A stretch of 64,000 nucleotides of DNA from an uncultured bacterium (GCA_947177425.1 CAMWUN010000007.1:1-64000), one strand, 5' to 3'. Shown: positions 8,326 through 17,523, counted from the first letter of the stretch. Program-made: numbers and translations. The notes: generated from the sequence alone by a model not told the origin.

Positions 8326-10017
8326 TCACCCTCCCGCCACCTTAGCCGGATACCACTTCTGGAACCACACGGTAAAAATCCCCATGAAAACAGGCAGGAC
8401 AGAGTTGACTGCTCCCGTAAATCCTCCAATTCCTGTTCCCATAAGAAAGTACGTCCAAATAGGTGTCAGCAGATACAATATTCCCCACAATAATGTCAAT
8501 ATCCGGTTAGTCTTTACAAAGAGCGGGTTCCGCAGGGCGTCCTCGCCGCCGTAATTATTCATGGAATAGCAGGCAGTAAGGGGAATCTTTCTAAGACAGC
8601 TCACAGCCCACATAACGCCAAAAACAAAATAACTCAAAGACAGGACAATCCTTTCCGGCGCCCCCACAAGTACTGCCACAGACAGTCCCGTCACCAGGAC
8701 TCCTGTCAGTATGTCATAAAATGTCTTTTTATATTGGTAAAACAAAAGCGGAACCAGCACACATGCTCCAATGCCTGCAAGACTGCCTGCGTATCCGTTT
8801 ATGGGAACTGCCACCCAGAAAACAATCCATGGAATTAACATAATGTTCATATTAGTTCCCTTTCCGTTCCCGTCTTTTCCGCCTTCCGCCCTCTGTATTT
8901 CTTCCGCTTCGTCTGCACTTCTCCCATAACTGCCAAAATATTTATCCCAGTTTATCATCAGGCTAAAATCGCCTTTTACCTTATAAAGATGCCGCATCAA
9001 AGCCTCATCACCCCGGATTTCTCCGGCAGCAATTGACTTCCACACCGTTACGGGCGTCTCAATCCGGGTAGTGGCCTCCTTAAATCCATCCTTTAAAACC
9101 CGGCTGCCCTCTTTTCCCAGAACAATCTGATAACACTCGTCCAAATCTGTGTAGAACATCTCCACCACAAGTTCTTTTCCCTCATAGCTTTCTTTCCGGT
9201 AAAGGGCCGCCATCTGTCTGGTAAAGGTAAGCGTATCCGTTTCCTTTTCCCCGCTTTCCTTATCTATCCCCCAACTGGCATCCGCCATGCTTTCAAAAAC
9301 TTCCTTAGGATACAGAAGTTCCTCCAGCGCCTTACCTGTGCTGCCGGATATGCCTCCTCTGGCAAATTCCCTTCCGGCGGAGCGCACATATGCAAGATAT
9401 TCATCCGTCCTTTTGGCCACCTCCGGCACCCGGAATAATTCTCCCTGGCCGCAGAAGATAGTTGTGTATGAATTCCGGCCGCACATATGGTCAAACAGAC
9501 TGCGCACCCCGTCATAATTCCCTTCCGCCGTATAAAAACCACAGGTGGAAATCACCACGTTTTTCTTCCCCGACATATCGTATCTTGCAGGATGGCTCCC
9601 ATTGCCCACATGATCTTCCCTCTCCGCCATAAAGGGCAGGCACATGGGAAGCTGGCGGTCAATCATATTCTTTAGTCCCCCCGGAACTGTATAATAGTAC
9701 AACGGAAAACTCCATATGGTGACATCCGCCCACAAAAGCTTTTGAATCACTTCTTCCATACCATCTTCAATACAGCACTTTCCGGGCGTCTTATTCCAGC
9801 AGGAAAAACAGCCCAGACATGGCTGGATTTCCATCCTGTTTACCATAAGTTCTTCTACATGGACTCCGCTTACATTTTCTCTGCCAACATCCTCTTTCCC
9901 CTTACCGTCCGCATCCTCTGACAGTGCCTGTTTTATCCCTTCCAGAAAGGCTTGCGTAAGCCTGTATGTATTACTGGCCCTGCCCTTTGGGCTTCCATTT
10001 ATTACTAAAATATTCAT
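8326..10017 (-). CDS. Flavodoxin-like / SCP2-like / membrane fusion protein
   Basis: Three parts in one chain of about 563 residues. Residues 1-220 are an NADPH-dependent FMN reductase/flavodoxin fold (NILVINGSPKG, then CLGCFSCW and SFPLYYYTVPG), expected to bind FMN and transfer electrons. Residues about 265-355 resemble an SCP2-type lipid-binding domain (KVKGDFSLMIN). From about residue 385 to the end are five or six hydrophobic helices. GGAGGT sits just before the ATG at 10017. A PadR regulator gene lies 100 bases upstream on the same strand. The sequence reads through without a stop, so this is a true fusion. Function is likely a redox or quinone/lipid reductase at the membrane (inference). 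Confidence 0.75.
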   Translation of the reverse strand: MNILVINGSPKGRASNTYRLTQAFLEGIKQALSEDADGKGKEDVGRENVSGVHVEELMVNRMEIQPCLGCFSCWNKTPGKCCIEDGMEEVIQKLLWADVTIWSFPLYYYTVPGGLKNMIDRQLPMCLPFMAEREDHVGNGSHPARYDMSGKKNVVISTCGFYTAEGNYDGVRSLFDHMCGRNSYTTIFCGQGELFRVPEVAKRTDEYLAYVRSAGREFARGGISGSTGKALEELLYPKEVFESMADASWGIDKESGEKETDTLTFTRQMAALYRKESYEGKELVVEMFYTDLDECYQIVLGKEGSRVLKDGFKEATTRIETPVTVWKSIAAGEIRGDEALMRHLYKVKGDFSLMINWDKYFGSYGRSADEAEEIQRAEGGKDGNGKGTNMNIMLIPWIVFWVAVPINGYAGSLAGIGACVLVPLLFYQYKKTFYDILTGVLVTGLSVAVLVGAPERIVLSLSYFVFGVMWAVSCLRKIPLTACYSMNNYGGEDALRNPLFVKTNRILTLLWGILYLLTPIWTYFLMGTGIGGFTGAVNSVLPVFMGIFTVWFQKWYPAKVAGG

Positions 10018-10116
10018 TCTGACCTCCATCTTGAAACCTTTTCCTGTAAACGTATATACCGGCTCCTGATTTTTTTCTGCTTATCCATCCAAAAACCATA
10101 TTTTACACAGATAAAT

Positions 10117-10656
10117 TCAGACACACTCCAGCTTTTCAATACAGCTCTGCGCCCAGTCAATATAAGTCTGCATACTTCTGTACCCGTAATCCACTGTCAT
10201 CTGCCAGTAAAGTGTCTTTTCCTTATCCTCTACAAAACTGCTGTACCCTTCAATATACTGCGGAACAACCGCAAGGCTTTTTTGAAACTCCTCACATTCT
10301 TTCTTAAGCCTTTTGAAATAGGTCAGATTTTCTTCCCTGCTCCTTTCCCCCATAAAAAACACCTTCATCAGCACAGGAACTTTGGTGCTTATGTCCAGCC
10401 TGTCGTCGGCCAGCCATTTTAACAACTCTTCCCTGCCGGCCTCGTTGACCGCATAAACGTTCTTGTCCGGCTTTCCCTGCTGGGGCACCACCGTCTTCGT
10501 CACCCACCCCATCTTTTCCAGCCCCTGCAGTTCCCGGTAAATCTGACTGGTCTGGGCATTCCAGAAAAACTGCAGGGAATCCCTGAACACCTCCATAATC
10601 TCATATCCCGTCATATTCTGATAATTCAGCAGGCCCAAAATTCCATGTTTCAGCAT
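10117..10656 (-). CDS. PadR-family transcriptional regulator
   Basis: Winged-helix repressor of the PadR/AphA type, 179 residues. The N-terminal HTH region reads ILGLLNYQNMTGYEIM then SQIYRELQGLEKMGWV, followed by the wing and a C-terminal dimerisation helix pair with aromatic residues (WQMTVDYGYRSMQTYIDWAQ). I start at ATG 10656, matching the family's MLKHGILGLL opening; the open frame extends 17 codons upstream. It is first gene of an operon with the flavodoxin fusion. Its promoter carries a palindrome that it probably binds, giving autoregulation; related regulators respond to phenolics or cationic drugs. Confidence 0.88.
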   Translation of the reverse strand: MLKHGILGLLNYQNMTGYEIMEVFRDSLQFFWNAQTSQIYRELQGLEKMGWVTKTVVPQQGKPDKNVYAVNEAGREELLKWLADDRLDISTKVPVLMKVFFMGERSREENLTYFKRLKKECEEFQKSLAVVPQYIEGYSSFVEDKEKTLYWQMTVDYGYRSMQTYIDWAQSCIEKLECV

Positions 10657-10730
10657 TCCAATGCACCTTTTCCTTCCATCACATTCAAATCCCCACAACA
10701 AATACATAAATTCATTTTCATGTACTGCTA

Positions 10731-10759
10731 ATTATATTCCACTTGTAGAATATAGTCAA
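10731..10759 (-). promoter_or_regulatory. PadR promoter with embedded operator palindrome
   Basis: Minus-strand -35 TTGACT (10754-10759) and perfect -10 TATAAT (10731-10736), spacer 17. The arms TATATTC (10733-10739) and GAATATA (10748-10754), separated by 8 bp, form an inverted repeat that fills the spacer and overlaps both hexamers. A repressor bound here would block RNA polymerase. Binding by the downstream PadR protein is inference. Confidence 0.8.
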
Positions 10760-10794
10760 GTAAAAGAATTCCTTTAAAAACAGCTTTTTATATA

Positions 10795-10843
10795 AAAAAT
10801 CAGCAGAGTATGACGCCCGACAAATAAGCGACATGCTCTGCTG
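10795..10843. terminator. Terminator after the mgl operon tail
   Basis: CAGCAGAG (10801-10808) pairs with CTCTGCTG (10836-10843), with further partial pairing inside. On the minus strand it is followed by a T run (10793-10799); a T run also exists on the plus side. It ends the mgl transcription unit. Confidence 0.8.
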
Positions 10844-10850
10844 ATATTTT

Positions 10851-11210
10851 TTACTTTTCTTTCCATTTTGCATACAGTGTCATGGACTCTGTCACTGTAT
10901 CCGTATCTGTATCCCATGGTACTGTTCCCCCCGGATCCAGATACCAGCCGTCAAATTCAAACCCCTCTCTTGTTGGAAGGGTTGGATTTTCCAACAGTTC
11001 CCCATACATTCTTATCTGGGACTCAACGACTGTTCCGCCCTGCGTATCAAAGGAAACACGGAAGCCTCCTTTTTTTATGCCATAAGCCATACAGACAATT
11101 AATAAAGCGATTAACACCACAATGACAATATTCAGTGTTCTGACAGATATTTTTACTTTACTGTAAAGTCCCCGCAACTGCGGAGTCGTCTGCTGGTTTG
11201 GTTCTTCCAT
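10851..11210 (-). CDS. Membrane-anchored single InlB B-repeat protein
   Basis: A 119-residue protein with a short cytoplasmic N-terminus, one transmembrane helix (about 26-45) and one extracellular InlB B-repeat/Flg_new-type unit (FDTQGGTVVESQ, PTREGFEFDGWYLDPG, LYAKWKEK). Such repeats usually occur in tandem in large surface adhesins; a single copy on a small anchor is unusual. It starts 31 bases after mglC with its own AAGGAGGT and precedes the operon terminator, so it is probably expressed with the galactose importer. Role unknown: a surface accessory to the transporter or an unrelated passenger. Confidence 0.75.
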   Translation of the reverse strand: MEEPNQQTTPQLRGLYSKVKISVRTLNIVIVVLIALLIVCMAYGIKKGGFRVSFDTQGGTVVESQIRMYGELLENPTLPTREGFEFDGWYLDPGGTVPWDTDTDTVTESMTLYAKWKEK

Positions 11211-11241
11211 GATTACCTCCTTTACGCATATTGCAATACTC

Positions 11242-12315
11242 TTATTTCTTTACAAGATATTTCCGCATATCAATTGCGCAGGCAATCAGGATAATCAAGC
11301 CCTTAATGATATACAGCATATTTGCATCAACAGCCAGGAAATTCAATCCTGTAAAGATAATCTGAAGCAGCAGAACACCTACTACGATTCCGCTGATCCT
11401 TCCGATACCGCCTACAAAGGATACGCCGCCGATAACGCAGGCTGCAATTGCATCACACTCATAGTTCAGACCAGTATTGGCATTTGCTGAAGCGATACGT
11501 GCGCCATCCAGGAAGCCGGTAATGGCATACATCATACCTGCCAGAACAAATACCATGATGATAGTCTTTGACACATTAACGCCGGATACGTTAGCTGCTT
11601 CTTCATTGGAGCCTACCGCAAACATATTTTTGCCGAAAGTCGTCTTGTTCCAGATCACCCACATCAGAATGACCAGTATAATACTGTAAAGAACATACTT
11701 CGGCACTGCCACACTGCCTGTTGCTGTAGGAATACTGAACAGCGTACCTGTAATCAGGGAACGGTAGCCGTCCGTCAGGCCGCTGAGCGTCTGACCGTTG
11801 TTTGTACCTCTCATTAAGTACATAAGAATGATACCATATACAATAAGCTGCGTAGACAATGTAACAATAAACGGATGCAGTTTAAACTTTGCCACGCTGA
11901 AACCGTTTACCAGACCTACAAGACCGCCCGCCACAATGATTATAAGCAGTACAACGATGATAGGCGGAGCGCTGGTCATGTCCGGAAATACCTTATATGT
12001 CGTTGTCAGCAGAGATGCCGAAATACAGGCTGTCAGACCAACCACACGGCCGGCGGAAATATCCGTACCCGTTAACACAATACAACCGCCTATACCAAGC
12101 GCTATGGGCAGCTTTGCCGCTGTCAGTGAAATAACGTTCACAATCGAAGGAAGTTTTAAAAATGCGGGTACTTTGATGGATATGTAAATAACTGCCAGTA
12201 CAATAATAATATACATTGCATTATTCAGAAGTAAATCGGTTATTTTCTTTGTTTTCTCTTTCGAGGAAAGTTCCTTGAAAGCCTGTTCCTTTGCTTTTAT
12301 CTTATTTTCAGCCAC
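11242..12315 (-). CDS. mglC: Galactose/methyl-galactoside ABC permease
   Basis: Inner-membrane permease of the carbohydrate uptake 2 (CUT2) family, imports galactose or a related hexose with MglA and MglB. About 357 residues with around ten hydrophobic helices and the family motifs GCIVLTGTDISAGRVVGL and AACVIGGVSFVGGIGR. I prefer GTG at 12315, which has GGAGGGAGA eight bases upstream; an ATG at 12336 would overlap mglA and lacks a separate site. Translationally close-coupled to mglA. Confidence 0.92.
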   Translation of the reverse strand: MAENKIKAKEQAFKELSSKEKTKKITDLLLNNAMYIIIVLAVIYISIKVPAFLKLPSIVNVISLTAAKLPIALGIGGCIVLTGTDISAGRVVGLTACISASLLTTTYKVFPDMTSAPPIIVVLLIIIVAGGLVGLVNGFSVAKFKLHPFIVTLSTQLIVYGIILMYLMRGTNNGQTLSGLTDGYRSLITGTLFSIPTATGSVAVPKYVLYSIILVILMWVIWNKTTFGKNMFAVGSNEEAANVSGVNVSKTIIMVFVLAGMMYAITGFLDGARIASANANTGLNYECDAIAACVIGGVSFVGGIGRISGIVVGVLLLQIIFTGLNFLAVDANMLYIIKGLIILIACAIDMRKYLVKK

Positions 12316-12328
12316 ACTCTCTCCCTCC

Positions 12329-13855
12329 TTACGCATACTTTGTAGCCAGTGTCATAATTTCTTCCTGTGATGTCTCCTTTGCGCCGACTTCTCCTGACAG
12401 GCGTCCGCCGGACATCACCAGAATCCTGTCGCATACCCCTAACAGCTCCGGCATTTCTGAAGAAACCATAATGATCGTTTTTCCCTGTTTTGCCAGATCC
12501 AGAATCAACTGGTAGATCTCATATTTTGCTCCTACGTCAATACCTCTCGTAGGTTCGTCCAGAAGAAGTACCTCCGGATCCGTAAGCAGCCATCTGGCCA
12601 AAATAACCTTCTGCTGATTACCACCGGACAACGATCTGATCTGTGTTTTCTGGCTGGGGGTCTTTGTTCTCATGGCCTTGATGCCCCACTCGGTGGATTC
12701 ACTCATAAGTTTATCACTGAGGAACGGCCCCTTTTTATATTTGGGCAGGCTGGATATGGTTGTATTCGCCTGAATGTCACGAATCCCAAAAATACCTGTG
12801 GCACGGCGCTCCTCCGTCAGCATGGCAAATTTATTTGCCAAAGATTCCCTGGCATTCCGGTTCATGACCCGTTTGCCATGCAGATAAATCTCGCCTTCTT
12901 TTCTTGTTGCAATACCGAAAATATTTTCCAGAAGTTCCGTACGTCCCGAACCGTCAAGACCCGCTACACCCAGCACTTCTCCTGCTTTTGCCTCAAAGGA
13001 AACATCCTTCAGCAGGGAATACTGAGCCGTCAGATTCTTCACCTGCAAAATAGGTTCGCCTACCTTATTATCCTTTTCCGGATAACGGTTTGTCAGTTCA
13101 CGTCCTACCATCAGGCGGATAATCTCATTCATAGTCAGTTCCTTTGCGGGACGGGTAGCAACCCACTGTCCGTCACGCATGATGGTCACTTCATCGGATA
13201 TCCGCAGGATTTCTTCCATCTTATGAGAAATATAGATGATACCGCAGCCACGATCCCGGAGCATATTGATGATCCGGAACAGATGTTCTACCTCTTCCTC
13301 CGTCAGCGAAGAGGTGGGCTCATCAAAAACAATAATTTTAGAATTGAACGATACTGCCTTTGCAATCTCCACCATCTGGCGCTGTGATACCGGCATCTGA
13401 CTCATAACCGTTCTGGGATCCACATGAACATCCAGTTCTTCAAAAACTTTCATTGTGGCATCATACATTTTCTTCTCACTGGTCAAAGGACACCATTTCG
13501 AAATCTTCGGAAAACGTCCCAGCCACATATTGTCCATTACATTGCGCTTCAGAGCCTGATTCAATTCCTGATGCACCATGGCAACACCGTTCTCCAGTGC
13601 CTCCTTGGATGTTTTGAAATTGACTTCCCTTCCCTCAAAATAAATGTGGCCGCTGTTTTTGTTGTACACGCCAAACAGACATTTCATCAGCGTTGACTTG
13701 CCAGCGCCGTTTTCTCCCATCAGTGCATGCACCGTACCAGCTTTTACGGTAAGATTTACATTATCCAATGCCTTTACACCGGGAAATTCTTTGCATATAC
13801 CCTCCATTCTAAGGAGCACATTTTTGCTCTCAGACGATACTGTCTGTTTTTCCAA
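12329..13855 (-). CDS. mglA: Galactose/methyl-galactoside ABC ATPase (two-domain)
   Basis: Energises sugar import at the membrane. The 508-residue protein holds two ABC modules as usual for CUT2 ATPases: the first with GENGAGKST, the signature [12 protein letters not shown] and [15 protein letters not shown]; the second with a degenerate Walker A (GLDGSGRTE) and [14 protein letters not shown], then [17 protein letters not shown]. The start is TTG at 13855 behind GGGGGTGAG. It is preceded by an intercistronic hairpin after mglB and followed closely by mglC. Confidence 0.95.
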   Translation of the reverse strand: MEKQTVSSESKNVLLRMEGICKEFPGVKALDNVNLTVKAGTVHALMGENGAGKSTLMKCLFGVYNKNSGHIYFEGREVNFKTSKEALENGVAMVHQELNQALKRNVMDNMWLGRFPKISKWCPLTSEKKMYDATMKVFEELDVHVDPRTVMSQMPVSQRQMVEIAKAVSFNSKIIVFDEPTSSLTEEEVEHLFRIINMLRDRGCGIIYISHKMEEILRISDEVTIMRDGQWVATRPAKELTMNEIIRLMVGRELTNRYPEKDNKVGEPILQVKNLTAQYSLLKDVSFEAKAGEVLGVAGLDGSGRTELLENIFGIATRKEGEIYLHGKRVMNRNARESLANKFAMLTEERRATGIFGIRDIQANTTISSLPKYKKGPFLSDKLMSESTEWGIKAMRTKTPSQKTQIRSLSGGNQQKVILARWLLTDPEVLLLDEPTRGIDVGAKYEIYQLILDLAKQGKTIIMVSSEMPELLGVCDRILVMSGGRLSGEVGAKETSQEEIMTLATKYA

Positions 13856-13895
13856 ATCATCTCACCCCCGTTTTAAAAAAATATCTTTATGTGTA

Positions 13896-13925
13896 AAAGA
13901 GTCCGGCAAGCCGGACTCTTTTTCT
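13896..13925. terminator. Hairpin between mglB and mglA
   Basis: A near-perfect stem AGAGTCCGGC / GCCGGACTCT with a two-base loop and T/A runs on both sides. Between binding-protein and ATPase genes such hairpins usually cause partial termination or protect the upstream message, so MglB can be made in excess. Confidence 0.85.
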
Positions 13926-13987
13926 ATGGCCGCATACATATCATGCAGCCAAAAAATTTCTGCCTTTTAGTCGGAAGATTCTGTTCC

Positions 13988-15160
13988 TCATTCACCTGTG
14001 TAAGTAGCATAAGGAATATTTACACGCCATGTTCCTACAACGTTTGCTGCATCAACATCTGCAAATTTATCTGCTCCACCCTGGAAGTTCTGAGCGATCT
14101 GCGCAATGGTATTTGCCATACCTTCAGCATCCTGCTTGATGGTGCCGATCATGGTACCTTTACTGATTGCATCTTTTGCAGCGTCTGTAGCGTCTACACC
14201 AAATACAGGAATTACTGTAGCGCTGCCGTCTTCCAGATTATAGCCTGCATTCTGCAGAGCTGTAACAGCACCAATTGCCATTTCATCGTTATTTGCGATA
14301 ACAAGTTCGATCATGTTGTTGTTTGCTTCGCTGTACTGGGAAAGAGCTGTCTGCAGATAGTCTGTAGCTGCTGCTGCGGACCATGCGCCGCCCTGGTCTA
14401 CCAGGTATTTGTTGCTGTTGTTGCTGTCATAGAAAGAAAGAGCTTCCTTGCCTGCTGCTGTCAGGATAGCGTCTGCATCCTCTACACCATACTGTGTACG
14501 GGCATCAGCTTCTGCATTACCTTCCTGTCCTTTGAACATAACATAAGAAATCACGCCGTCGCCGTTTAAGTCAATTGTGTCATAGTTTTCAACCAGATAA
14601 TTTCCGATCATTTCGCCCTGCATATGGCCAGCCATTTCATAGTCAGTACCTACGAATACAGCTTTGTCGTAAGCGCTTACTACTTCTTCGCCTACAGAAC
14701 GGTTAAAGAAGATAACCGGAATGTTTGCTGCAGTTGCTTTTTCGATGATGTTCTTTGTTGTATCATCGGAACCTGTATCTACCTGGTTTACTACCAGAAC
14801 TTTTGCACCCTGGGCAATTGCTGTATCAATCTGCTCTGTCTGGGTTGTCTGGCTGTTGTTGCTGTCGTAATCCTGATAAGCAACGCCTGCTGCATCAAAA
14901 GTTGCATCAAGTGCGGAACGCACGCTGGAGATATAGGTATCGCCATAAGTATAGTAGAACACTGCTACTGTTCCACCTTCTGCCGGAGCTGCTGCTTCCT
15001 CTGCAGGAGCCTCTGCTTCTTCTTCCGCAGGAGCCTCTGCCTCCTCTGCGGGTGCTGCTTCCTCTGCCGGAGCTGCTGCCGGTTCTGCGCTGTTACCGCA
15101 AGCTGCCAGGCTGGCAACTGTCATTGCAGCAACTAAAAATAACGCAATTTTTTTCTTCAT
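13988..15160 (-). CDS. mglB: Galactose-binding lipoprotein
   Basis: Substrate-binding component of the Mgl importer, 390 residues. It has a signal peptide and lipobox LAAC (cysteine about 21), so it is membrane-anchored as in Gram-positives. Residues about 25-62 are a long Ala-Pro-Glu linker built of APAEE-like units. The mature domain follows the galactose/glucose-binding fold: VAVFYYTYGDTYISSVRSAL, DAKVFVGTDYE-like region, and the calcium loop DLNGDGVISYVMFKGQ typical of MglB. AGGGAGGA precedes the ATG. The promoter, an inverted repeat in the leader and a downstream hairpin all support regulated, high expression. Confidence 0.95.
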   Translation of the reverse strand: MKKKIALFLVAAMTVASLAACGNSAEPAAAPAEEAAPAEEAEAPAEEEAEAPAEEAAAPAEGGTVAVFYYTYGDTYISSVRSALDATFDAAGVAYQDYDSNNSQTTQTEQIDTAIAQGAKVLVVNQVDTGSDDTTKNIIEKATAANIPVIFFNRSVGEEVVSAYDKAVFVGTDYEMAGHMQGEMIGNYLVENYDTIDLNGDGVISYVMFKGQEGNAEADARTQYGVEDADAILTAAGKEALSFYDSNNSNKYLVDQGGAWSAAAATDYLQTALSQYSEANNNMIELVIANNDEMAIGAVTALQNAGYNLEDGSATVIPVFGVDATDAAKDAISKGTMIGTIKQDAEGMANTIAQIAQNFQGGADKFADVDAANVVGTWRVNIPYATYTGE

Positions 15161-15209
15161 TTTTTAGTTCCTCCCTTTATTTTGCTCTGTTCTGAGCATT
15201 TTTTATTCC

Positions 15210-15242
15210 GGTCATAATAATACATATTTGTGCATTATGACC
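15210..15242. repeat. Inverted repeat in mglB leader (operator or hairpin)
   Basis: Nine-bp arms GGTCATAAT (15210-15218) and ATTATGACC (15234-15242) lie immediately downstream of the predicted start site, between promoter and ribosome binding site. Position suits a repressor operator or an mRNA-stabilising hairpin. No T run follows. Confidence 0.75.
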
Positions 15243-15254
15243 ACTTGCAGATTT

Positions 15255-15283
15255 ATTATACACAAAAGCATAACAGCTTTCAA
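15255..15283 (-). promoter_or_regulatory. mglB: Promoter of mglBAC
   Basis: Minus-strand -35 TTGAAA (15278-15283), 17-bp spacer, perfect -10 TATAAT (15255-15260), about 95 bases before the mglB start. The flanking DNA (15300-15360) is very A+T rich and may act as an UP element. Confidence 0.85.
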
Positions 15284-15411
15284 TAAGAATTTCTCTAATT
15301 TATATAAATTTTTTGTATTATTTTGATTTTTTAGAATTTTTTTATATTTATCAGAGAGCAATATTCCCAAAAGAGACTGGAACGTCACCGCGGGCCGGCT
15401 TATTGTAATGT

Positions 15412-15445
15412 AAAGAGGTGCAGGGAATAATTTCCGCACCTCTTT
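15412..15445. terminator. Bidirectional terminator between AAA ATPase gene and mgl promoter
   Basis: Perfect arms AAAGAGGTGC (15412-15421) and GCACCTCTTT (15436-15445). It lies about 30 bases past the stop of the minus-strand ATPase gene. Confidence 0.8.
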
Positions 15446-15475
15446 TATCATATGTTTTTATATGCAGTTACAAAA

Positions 15476-16333
15476 TTATCCAAACTCCCTTTCATGCTTC
15501 TTAAAGAACTCATAATAAGCCCGGACGTTTTCCAGTTCGCTCCAGCGCTTCACGTCCACCCTTTCCTCGTCCATGTCATAAATTTTCGCGCCTTTCATGG
15601 AAAGCAGGAAAGGAGAATGGGTTGCCATAATGAACTGGCATCCAAAAAACCGCGCCGAGTCTTCCAGAAACTTAAGCAGTTCCTGTTGTTTCTGCGGGGA
15701 CAGGCTGTTTTCCGGCTCATCCAGCAGGTACAGGCAGTTTTCTTTAATCTTATCCGCGAAATAGATAAAGGCGCTCTCTCCGTTAGAGTGTTCCCGCACG
15801 TTGTCCATAATGTTCTTACGGACATATTTGGACTGGGTATTGCTTCTTGATGTGACCACCTTTTTAAGATGGTCGAAATCGTCCAGTGACCTTACCTGAA
15901 AATGTGAGTATTTGACATCCAGGTATTCTTCCAGGAGTTCATCCCGTTTCCGGCTGATCCCATCGTTTATGCTCCGTAAGTCCAGCATAAAGTCAAACAC
16001 ATCATCGCTGGTAATAATCCTGCTTCCCTTGGGAATCTTCTGCTCTTCCTCATAATCGCACATCTTTGTATAGTCTTCAAAAAAGTTGGAACGGTTATAG
16101 AGAGTGTCCCTCACAAGCCCCGTCTTTTCCGCAATAACATTCAGGGCTGTGGTCTTGCCCGAGCCGTTTCCCCCATATAATATGGTGACAGGTTCAAAAT
16201 CCAGCCTTACCAGATTGTGCTTCGACAATATCTGAAAAGGATAATAGGTATCATAACAGGTCCGCTTCTGTCCCATCAGAAAATCATATTCCCTTTCCAC
16301 ATGAGGAAATTGAAAGGTTGACAAATAAACCAT
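15476..16333 (-). CDS. AAA-type predicted ATPase
   Basis: A 285-residue soluble ATPase resembling COG3910/AAA_21-type proteins. It has Walker A YGGNGSGKTT (53-62), an ABC/SMC-like Walker B LYLLDEPENSLSPQKQQEL and the sensor stretch QFIMATHSPFLLS. There are no membrane segments and no nuclease domain such as OLD/TOPRIM. Its ATG overlaps the stop of the CofE-like gene by one base (TGATG), so the two are translationally coupled. Related stand-alone ATPases occur both as housekeeping genes and in defence loci; nothing here decides between them. Confidence 0.82.
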   Translation of the reverse strand: MVYLSTFQFPHVEREYDFLMGQKRTCYDTYYPFQILSKHNLVRLDFEPVTILYGGNGSGKTTALNVIAEKTGLVRDTLYNRSNFFEDYTKMCDYEEEQKIPKGSRIITSDDVFDFMLDLRSINDGISRKRDELLEEYLDVKYSHFQVRSLDDFDHLKKVVTSRSNTQSKYVRKNIMDNVREHSNGESAFIYFADKIKENCLYLLDEPENSLSPQKQQELLKFLEDSARFFGCQFIMATHSPFLLSMKGAKIYDMDEERVDVKRWSELENVRAYYEFFKKHEREFG

Positions 16334-17523
16334 CAGCTTACGTAATTGTCAAAATAACCCTGAATCAGAATCACAGGCGTTCCCTTATCTCCGGAACCGC
16401 TGGTCAGGTCGCACAGAGAGCCGATTAAGTCTGTAAGCCTTCTGGGTGTGGTTCCCTGGGAAGCCATGTCTCCTACCAGATTGTCTTTCTTTTCCCTGAT
16501 GCGGTTGGAAATCGCTTCTTTCAACGCTTCGCCGGACAAATCCCTGAAATCATTGTCCGCCAGATATTTCAGTTTCACCTCATTGGGCGTTCCCTCAAGA
16601 CCGGGGGTGCTGGCCGGAGATACGCAGGGGTCTGCAAGTTCCCAGATTTTTCCTACCGGGTCTTTAAAGGCGCCGTCCCCATAGACCATAACTTCCACTT
16701 GTTTTCCGGTTTTTTCCAGGATTTCCTTCTGGATATCCATTACCAGCCCCGTACATTCCCTGGGGAATAATTTGATAGTGTCCTCCGTGGACTTATTGGA
16801 ACCAAGCAGACCGTACTTTTCGTTGCAGCCGCTTCCGTTTACCGGGCTGGTGAGAATATCGTCCATTCCCATTACCACTTCCGCCCCTGCTGCCTTTAAC
16901 AGTCTCTTGGTACGCTGTCTTGTGTGGATATCGCAGTTTAATACCTTCTTTGTATAAGGAAGGATGCTGCGGCAGTCATTGGCAAAAATGATTTCCACTT
17001 CCGCCCCTGCCTCCTTAATCAGCTCCCCGTAATAGGATACATAATCCACCCCTGTAAAAGGATGCTTATTTTCCCCAAAAAGTTCACGGTATTTCTCAAG
17101 TGTCAGTACATCGCTGTAGGGATTGATTCCGGCCTCATCCAACTGGTCTAAGGAAACCAGTTCGTTCCCCACCTCGTCGCTTGGATAGCTTAACATCAGC
17201 ACTACCTTTTTTGCTCCCTTTGCAATGCCTCTTAAGCAGATTGCAAAACGGTTTCTGGATAAAATGGGGAAAATAACCCCAATCGTCTCTCCGCCTAATT
17301 TTGTCCGCACATCCTCCGCAATCGCCTCCACAGATGCATAATTTCCCTGCGCCCTTGCCACCACGGACTCTGTCACTGCTATGACATCCCTGTCACGGAT
17401 TTCAAATCCTTCGCTCTGTGCCGCTTCCAATACACTTTCTGTAACGATTTTTACCAAATCATCGCCTTCCCTGATAATCGGGCAGCGGATTCCTCTTGAT
17501 ACAGTTCCAACTCTTCTTTCCAT
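16333..17523 (-). CDS. CofE-like coenzyme F420-0:L-glutamate ligase family
   Basis: A 396-residue protein of the F420-0:gamma-glutamyl ligase superfamily, whose known members add glutamate to F420. Visible landmarks are IREGDDLVKI, RDRDVIAVTESVVARAQG, the central VNGSGCNEKYGLLGSNKS block and a C-terminal DFRDLSGEALKEAI region. It is longer than archaeal CofE (about 250), as in the Firmicutes version. No other F420 biosynthesis gene is in the window and Lachnospiraceae are not known F420 makers, so the substrate is probably different. It is first gene of a two-gene coupled unit with the AAA ATPase. Confidence 0.8.
   Translation of the reverse strand: MERRVGTVSRGIRCPIIREGDDLVKIVTESVLEAAQSEGFEIRDRDVIAVTESVVARAQGNYASVEAIAEDVRTKLGGETIGVIFPILSRNRFAICLRGIAKGAKKVVLMLSYPSDEVGNELVSLDQLDEAGINPYSDVLTLEKYRELFGENKHPFTGVDYVSYYGELIKEAGAEVEIIFANDCRSILPYTKKVLNCDIHTRQRTKRLLKAAGAEVVMGMDDILTSPVNGSGCNEKYGLLGSNKSTEDTIKLFPRECTGLVMDIQKEILEKTGKQVEVMVYGDGAFKDPVGKIWELADPCVSPASTPGLEGTPNEVKLKYLADNDFRDLSGEALKEAISNRIREKKDNLVGDMASQGTTPRRLTDLIGSLCDLTSGSGDKGTPVILIQGYFDNYVS

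Noticed and set aside
14624-15195. Cys-rich or Leu-rich long open frames on the plus strand over mglB
   Set aside because: They mirror the Ala-Pro-Glu linker and codon bias of mglB on the other strand.
15212-15451. 79-codon minus-strand open frame upstream of mglB
   Set aside because: It covers the mglB promoter, the leader repeat and AT-rich DNA and has no ribosome site.
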